DNA of 9,700 nucleotides from Actinomycetes bacterium (GTDB lineage: Bacteria; Actinomycetota; Actinomycetes; Mycobacteriales; Mycobacteriaceae), in the NCBI GenBank assembly GCA_023388385.1, contig JAEWGK010000061.1, positions 1 through 9,700 on the forward strand, in the 5' to 3' direction. Positions 6,891 to 9,700 of the stretch are shown in pieces. Numbering within the stretch: the stretch's first letter is position 1; the number at the start of each line of letters is the position of its first letter. A program made the translations under genes and the position numbers. Below the pieces are notes generated by a model that saw nothing but the letters and a program-made list of their open reading frames with translations, did no database searches and was not told where the DNA came from.

Positions 6891-7568
6891 CTACAGGGGC
6901 AGTCCGCGGCGCCGGCGGTGCTGCCGCACCGCCATCGTGACGGCGAATCCCGCGGTGACGAGGGCGGCGACGACCCACACCGTGCGCAGGCCGATGAGGG
7001 TGTAGCAGAGGCCGCCGAGGATGGATCCCGTCGCCAGGCTCAGCCACAGCAGGGCGTTGTGCAGCCACGCGGCGTGGCCCTCGCCGAAGAACGACCCCAC
7101 GAAACGCTGGGCCATCTTCACGAGCGTGCCCGTCGCGTAGGTCAGAGAAATGGAGACCTCGCCGTTGCGCTCGAATGTGCTGTTCATCGCCCCGACGGCG
7201 AAGGAAAGGGCGAGCATCGCCGCCGTGCCGTTGTCGAAGGCGACGAAGGCGGCGGAGGTCAGCGTCGCGACGACGACGAACCCGAGCACGACTTCGCGGG
7301 GGCGGCCGTGCGGCAGCGTGCGCGTCCCGGTGCGCTGGATGAGCGCGCCAAGCATGACGCCGCACAGGAACAGCCCCATGAGGCCCGCGGCCTTCCCCGC
7401 GGTGGCCCACACCCCCTCCGCGGCCGCCGCGGTCATCCGCGTCGTGTTGCCCGACATGAACGACAGGAAGAACCCGCCCAGGTAGATGAAGCCGACGGCG
7501 TCGATGAACCCCGTGATGCAGGACAGGTACCAGGCGAGGAGCCTCTCACCGAGTCGGTATTCGTGCAT
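6891..7568 (-). CDS. YoaK/DUF1275 family membrane protein
   Basis: The 225-residue product has about six hydrophobic helices (roughly 10-33, 58-79, 93-112, 116-132, 172-192, 196-214). It carries the two family signatures: TGFIDAVGFIYLGGFFLSFMSGNTTR (19-44, shown here as one motif; key residues are TG, DA, LGG and SGN) and VGAMNSTFERNGEVSISLTY (125-144), followed by ATGTL. E. coli YoaK is also about 225 residues. The family's function is not established; a transport role has been suggested. The frame is open to 7787, but the extra upstream residues are low-complexity Arg/Pro/Cys from GC repeats. The ATG at 7568-7566 has AAGGAGG (7582-7576) seven bases before it, so I place the start there. It appears monocistronic, with its own terminator at 6719-6757. 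It is transcribed divergently from lpqY. I see no functional link to its neighbours. Confidence 0.92.
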   Translation of the reverse strand: MHEYRLGERLLAWYLSCITGFIDAVGFIYLGGFFLSFMSGNTTRMTAAAAEGVWATAGKAAGLMGLFLCGVMLGALIQRTGTRTLPHGRPREVVLGFVVVATLTSAAFVAFDNGTAAMLALSFAVGAMNSTFERNGEVSISLTYATGTLVKMAQRFVGSFFGEGHAAWLHNALLWLSLATGSILGGLCYTLIGLRTVWVVAALVTAGFAVTMAVRQHRRRRGLPL

Positions 7569-7575
7569 GGCGGGG

Positions 7576-7582
7576 CCTCCTT
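7576..7582 (-). promoter_or_regulatory. Ribosome binding site that fixes the DUF1275 start
   Basis: AAGGAGG on the minus strand, seven bases before the ATG at 7568. It argues against any longer frame reaching up to 7787, whose extra codons run through the tandem GC repeats. Confidence 0.85.
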
Positions 7583-7680
7583 CGGCGTGGCGCGCCCGGC
7601 GTCGCGGGTGGTGCGTCGGCCTGGCGCGGGTGGGGTTGGGGGCGTCGACGGTACAGATGGTAGCGGCGGCTCCGGCGGAC

Positions 7681-7742
7681 CGGCGGCACCTCCGCCGGGG
7701 CGGTCGGCACCCCGGCCGGGGCGGTCGGCACCCCCGCCGGGG
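7681..7742. repeat. Three tandem degenerate 20-21-bp GC repeats
   Basis: The copies lie at 7681-7700 (20 bp, most diverged), 7701-7721 and 7722-7742. The last two both begin CGGTCGGCACCCC and end GCCGGGG, differing by one base in the middle. The end of one copy (GCCGGGG) is complementary to the CCCCGGC inside the next, so the array could form stem-loops in either strand. It lies in the 5' region of the DUF1275 gene, about 110-175 bases before its start. A 21-bp period would preserve frame, but no credible gene uses it. Confidence 0.75.
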
Positions 7743-7827
7743 TGCCCCCGTCCGGATTCCCCCGCAGGCCACCCCCGGGGCGGTCATCGTTTCGCGCCGA
7801 AAGGTGTGCGGATCCCACCCGCTCCAA

Positions 7828-7833
7828 TAGTCT
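7828..7833 (+). promoter_or_regulatory. Possible -10 element for lpqY
   Basis: TAGTCT (or the overlapping AATAGT at 7826-7831) fits the loose TAnnnT pattern of actinobacterial -10 sites. It lies immediately before the paired palindrome, so a repressor bound there would cover the transcription start. No good -35 hexamer is seen about 17 bases upstream. The call is weak. Confidence 0.25.
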
Positions 7834-7855
7834 TGTCATGACAATCGTCATGACC
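7834..7855. promoter_or_regulatory. Paired-palindrome operator-like site upstream of lpqY
   Basis: Two identical 8-bp palindromes, GTCATGAC at 7835-7842 and 7847-7854, are separated by AATC. Together they form a 20-bp inverted repeat with 9 of 10 base pairs matching. Flanking T7834 and A7843 extend the first box to a 10-bp palindrome. The size and symmetry fit a dimeric repressor or activator site of the TetR, MarR or GntR type, about 110-130 bases before the lpqY start. No regulator gene is in the window, so the cognate protein is unknown. Confidence 0.5.
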
Positions 7856-7924
7856 ATGCAGACGGCGAACACCGGCGTCGAGCACCGTCGGCGACCGACT
7901 GCAGCCGACGACTTCCACCGATAG
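7838..7924 (+). CDS. Possible 28-codon upstream open reading frame (doubtful)
   Basis: A frame begins with ATG inside the first palindrome and has further in-frame ATGs at 7850 and 7856. It encodes MTIVMTMQ and a hydrophilic tail ending in DDFHR, then TAG at 7922-7924, 39 bases before the lpqY ATG. No Shine-Dalgarno precedes it. If transcription began at or near 7838 it could be read leaderless, which is common in actinobacteria. Codon third positions are G or C in most but not all codons, slightly below the neighbours. It may be a regulatory leader or merely an open stretch. Confidence 0.2.
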   Translation: MTIVMTMQTANTGVEHRRRPTAADDFHR

Positions 7925-7948
7925 TCCATCAAGTAATCAACGACGATC

Positions 7949-7954
7949 AAGGAG
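7949..7954 (+). promoter_or_regulatory. Ribosome binding site deciding the lpqY start
   Basis: AAGGAG ends nine bases before ATG 7964 but only three bases before an in-frame GTG at 7958, so the ATG is the better start. A further in-frame ATG at 8066 would give a more usual signal peptide but has no comparable site before it. Confidence 0.75.
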
Positions 7955-7963
7955 CTGGTGAAC

Positions 7964-9433
7964 ATGGCGTCACCGATTGGGCGGCCCCGCGGGGGCGCGC
8001 CCGCCGGGCCCGCCCCCGCCGGTCCCCCCGGCGGTGCCGGGGGTTCTCGGCGGCGGCGGCCACTCATGCGGACCTGCGCAGCACTGCTGGCGGTCCTCGC
8101 CGTCGGCGCACCCGCGCTGTCCGCGTGCGGCACCGAGGAATCCGGGCCGACCGCCCTCCGCTTCATGGGGCCCGCCGACGGCGCGGATCAGTACGCGGAG
8201 GCGGCGCGGAAGTGCAGCGACGCCTCCGGCGGCCGCTACACCATCCGCTACGACATCTCCGCAAAGCAGACGGACGACCAGCGTCTGCAGCTGGCCCGCC
8301 GCATCGTCGGCGGCGACGATTCGTTCGACATCATGGGCCTCGACGTGACGTGGACCGCCGAGTTCGCGGAGGCCGGCTGGGCCGTGCCGTTCCCGGAGGA
8401 CGTCGCGGCGCAGGTGCGCGAGGGCACGTTGTCCGGCCCGCTGGAGACCGCGACGTGGCACGACACCCTGTACGGGGCGCCGCTGAACACGAACGCGGAG
8501 CTCATGTGGTACCGCAAGTCGCTCATGCCGAAGGGCCCCGACGGGCAGCCGGCGCCGCCGCAGACGTGGCCGGAGCTCATCGACCTCGGCGAGCAGTTGG
8601 CGGACCGCGGTGAGCCGTCCTACATGGGCGTGCAGGCGGCGCAGTACGAGGGCGCGGTCGTGTGGTTCAACTCCATGCTCGAATCCGGCGGCGGCAGCGT
8701 CGTCGCGGAGGACGGGCGGACCGTCACCGTCGGCGAGGGCGATGCGGCGCAGCGGGCGCTGGAGGTCATGAAGGGCGTCGCCACGGCGAAGGGCCACGAC
8801 CCGTCGACGTCGCAGCTGGACGAGAACCAGGCGCGCCTGGCGTTCGACCGCGGCGCCTCCTTCATGCAGGTCAACTGGCCGTTCGTGTACGCGGGCCTGA
8901 AGGAGAAGGCGGAGTCGGACCCGAAGGCGAAGGAGATCTTCGACGACATGGGGTGGACGGTCTACCCGGGCATGATCCCGGGCCAGCCGTCGAAGTCCAC
9001 CATCGGCGGCCTCAACATCGCCGTGCCGTCGACGTCGAAGCATCAGGACCTGGCCTTCGAGGCCATCCAGTGCCTGCGCAACGAGGAGAACCAGCTGAAC
9101 AACGCCCTGGCCGGCGGCGTGCCGCCGACGTTGACGAAGCTGTACACGCAGGCGACCCCGGAGTTCCGGGAGCAGTACCCGTTCTACCGGGAGATCTTCG
9201 AGTCGCTCAACACGCTCGACCCGGCGGAGCTGGGCCCGGAGGAGCAGGCGCTGCTGCCGAACCCGCGCCGGGTCGGCGTCGCCGTGCGGCCCCTGACCCC
9301 CGCCTACCAGTCGATTTCCGTCCTGCTGTCCGACAAGCTCAGCCCGCCGGAGCAGATCGACCCCGAAACCCTCGTGCCGGAGCTCGGGGACACCATCGAG
9401 CTCGCGGTCGATTCGACAGGACTGGTGCCGTGA
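7964..9433 (+). CDS. lpqY: Trehalose-binding lipoprotein of ABC importer (LpqY/TusE-like)
   Basis: This is the extracytoplasmic solute-binding protein of a type I sugar ABC importer, anchored outside the membrane by lipidation. From ATG 7964 it has 489 residues. Residues 1-34 form an unusual Gly/Pro/Ala-rich stretch ending in SRRRRPL. A hydrophobic segment (about 38-51) and the lipobox L52-S-A-C55 follow. The mature part tracks M. tuberculosis LpqY as I recall it: QRLQLARRI (106-114), DIMGLDVTWTAEFAEAGWA (122-140), an MWYR motif (181-184), VVWFN (232-236), QVNWPFVYA (302-310), GQPSKSTIGGLNIAV (340-354) and the LSPPEQIDPE tail. In mycobacteria LpqY-SugABC recycles trehalose released from trehalose mycolates; C. 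glutamicum TusE is the counterpart. A segment of about 20 residues near 413-438 seems additional to the mycobacterial protein. The start is chosen from AAGGAG at 7949-7954. Substrate identity is inferred from similarity; a related disaccharide is possible. Confidence 0.92.
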   Translation: MASPIGRPRGGAPAGPAPAGPPGGAGGSRRRRPLMRTCAALLAVLAVGAPALSACGTEESGPTALRFMGPADGADQYAEAARKCSDASGGRYTIRYDISAKQTDDQRLQLARRIVGGDDSFDIMGLDVTWTAEFAEAGWAVPFPEDVAAQVREGTLSGPLETATWHDTLYGAPLNTNAELMWYRKSLMPKGPDGQPAPPQTWPELIDLGEQLADRGEPSYMGVQAAQYEGAVVWFNSMLESGGGSVVAEDGRTVTVGEGDAAQRALEVMKGVATAKGHDPSTSQLDENQARLAFDRGASFMQVNWPFVYAGLKEKAESDPKAKEIFDDMGWTVYPGMIPGQPSKSTIGGLNIAVPSTSKHQDLAFEAIQCLRNEENQLNNALAGGVPPTLTKLYTQATPEFREQYPFYREIFESLNTLDPAELGPEEQALLPNPRRVGVAVRPLTPAYQSISVLLSDKLSPPEQIDPETLVPELGDTIELAVDSTGLVP

Positions 9434-9700
9434 TGAACGCAGAGCACAGGCATGACGACGTGACCCGGGCCGACCGCCCGGTGGACGCCCCCGCGGCGGC
9501 CGCCCCGGCCGGCGGGGACGTCGCGACGCGGAAGCGGCAGGCGGAGAAGGCGCGGAAGGCCCTGTCCGACGGCCGCAAGGCCGAGCGGAACCTGGGCCTC
9601 TGGCTCGTCGCCCCCTCCGTCATCCTCATGCTGCTGGTGACGGCCTACCCCATCGCCTACGCCATCTGGCTGTCCCTGCAGCGCTACGACCTGCGGTTCC
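9433..9700 (+). CDS. sugA: Trehalose ABC importer permease SugA, N-terminal part (3' end outside window)
   Basis: The ATG at 9433-9435 shares its A with the lpqY stop TGA (9431-9433), a one-base overlap indicating coupled translation in an operon. AGGAC at 9418-9422 is a plausible weak ribosome binding site. Eighty-nine codons are present before the window ends. The first 51 residues are hydrophilic, Ala/Arg/Lys-rich and predicted cytoplasmic, about twice as long as I recall for M. tuberculosis SugA. The first membrane helix (about 54-80) reads LVAPSVILMLLVTAYPIAYA and is followed by IWLSLQRYDLRF. The TAYPIxYAxWLSLQR signature is close to mycobacterial SugA and typical of MalF-type permeases. 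It should form a channel with a SugB-like partner, driven by a SugC-like ATPase, expected downstream. Confidence 0.88.
   Translation, partial: MNAEHRHDDVTRADRPVDAPAAAAPAGGDVATRKRQAEKARKALSDGRKAERNLGLWLVAPSVILMLLVTAYPIAYAIWLSLQRYDLRF

Larger units (their letters stand above)
7569..7963. other. 395-bp divergent intergenic region between the DUF1275 gene and lpqY
   Basis: No long gene is credible here. Contents from left to right: the DUF1275 ribosome binding site (7576-7582); a weak minus-strand -10-like TACCAT (7662-7657) that could serve that gene; three tandem GC repeats (7681-7742); a composition change to lower GC after about 7790; a paired palindrome (7834-7855); a 28-codon open frame (7838-7924); and the lpqY ribosome binding site (7949-7954). 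Both divergent promoters must lie in this region, but I could not assign either with confidence. Confidence 0.7.

Noticed and set aside
7681..7742. The tandem repeats as a CRISPR array
   Set aside because: The units are directly adjacent with no spacers, are only 20-21 bp and diverged, and no cas gene is present.
7569..7787. N-terminal extension of the DUF1275 protein up to 7787
   Set aside because: The added residues are low-complexity Arg/Pro/Cys from the tandem repeats. The ATG at 7568 has a strong AAGGAGG site and gives the normal family length of about 225 residues.
7546..8166. A 206-codon minus-strand frame with a GVPTAPA-type heptad repeat
   Set aside because: The repeat is just the 21-bp DNA repeat read in frame. 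The frame overlaps the starts of both real genes, and no ribosome binding site or domain supports it.
7970..9043. A 357-codon minus-strand frame opposite lpqY
   Set aside because: It is antisense to a clear lipoprotein gene and its product is an Arg/Leu/Val/Ala-rich shadow with no motif.

Overview
The window is high-GC DNA (about 70% by eye) with strong Shine-Dalgarno sites, tight gene packing and a G/C-dominated third codon position. A lipoprotein closely resembling mycobacterial LpqY, followed by a SugA-like permease, points to the trehalose-recycling ABC transporter of mycolic-acid actinobacteria (Mycobacteriales). A high-GC Corynebacterium or close relative is my best guess. The genus is inference, because no rRNA or other marker is present.

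Layout, left to right. (1) 1-3456, + strand: the 3' part of a very large multidomain gene whose start lies before the window. It joins a DnaQ-type (DEDDh) 3'-5' exonuclease, a TerB-like helical domain, a BRCT domain, a helix-hairpin-helix-like motif, a sigma-70 region 4-type helix-turn-helix, several winged-helix-like modules and an unrecognised C-terminal domain. This is the least explained gene here. (2) 3457-3500: a short convergent gap with a GC-rich hairpin. (3) 3501-6593, - strand: a two-gene operon, pntA then pntB, for the proton-translocating NAD(P) transhydrogenase. PntA has the fused E. coli-like layout. (4) 6594-6890: an intergenic region with a good intrinsic terminator for the next minus-strand gene, directly followed by the only AT-rich patch upstream of pntA. 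(5) 6891-7568, - strand: a six-helix YoaK/DUF1275 membrane protein. (6) 7569-7963: a 395-bp divergent intergenic region with three tandem 21-bp GC-rich repeats, a conspicuous 20-bp near-palindrome (two GTCATGAC boxes), a possible short upstream reading frame and the ribosome binding site of the next gene. (7) 7964-9433, + strand: the LpqY/TusE-like trehalose-binding lipoprotein. (8) 9433 to the end, + strand: the start of the SugA-like permease, overlapping lpqY by one base.

How the genes work together. PntA and PntB form one membrane enzyme that uses the proton gradient to make NADPH from NADH. LpqY captures trehalose outside the membrane and hands it to the SugA/SugB permease and SugC ATPase; SugB and SugC should lie to the right, outside the window. 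In mycolate-bearing bacteria this recovers trehalose released when mycolates are transferred to the cell wall. The exonuclease fusion and the DUF1275 protein have no obvious link to these pathways.

The best candidate for something undescribed is the exonuclease/BRCT/sigma-like fusion protein. The most interesting regulatory element is the paired palindrome upstream of lpqY. No CRISPR array, tRNA, rRNA, insertion sequence or phage feature was seen.
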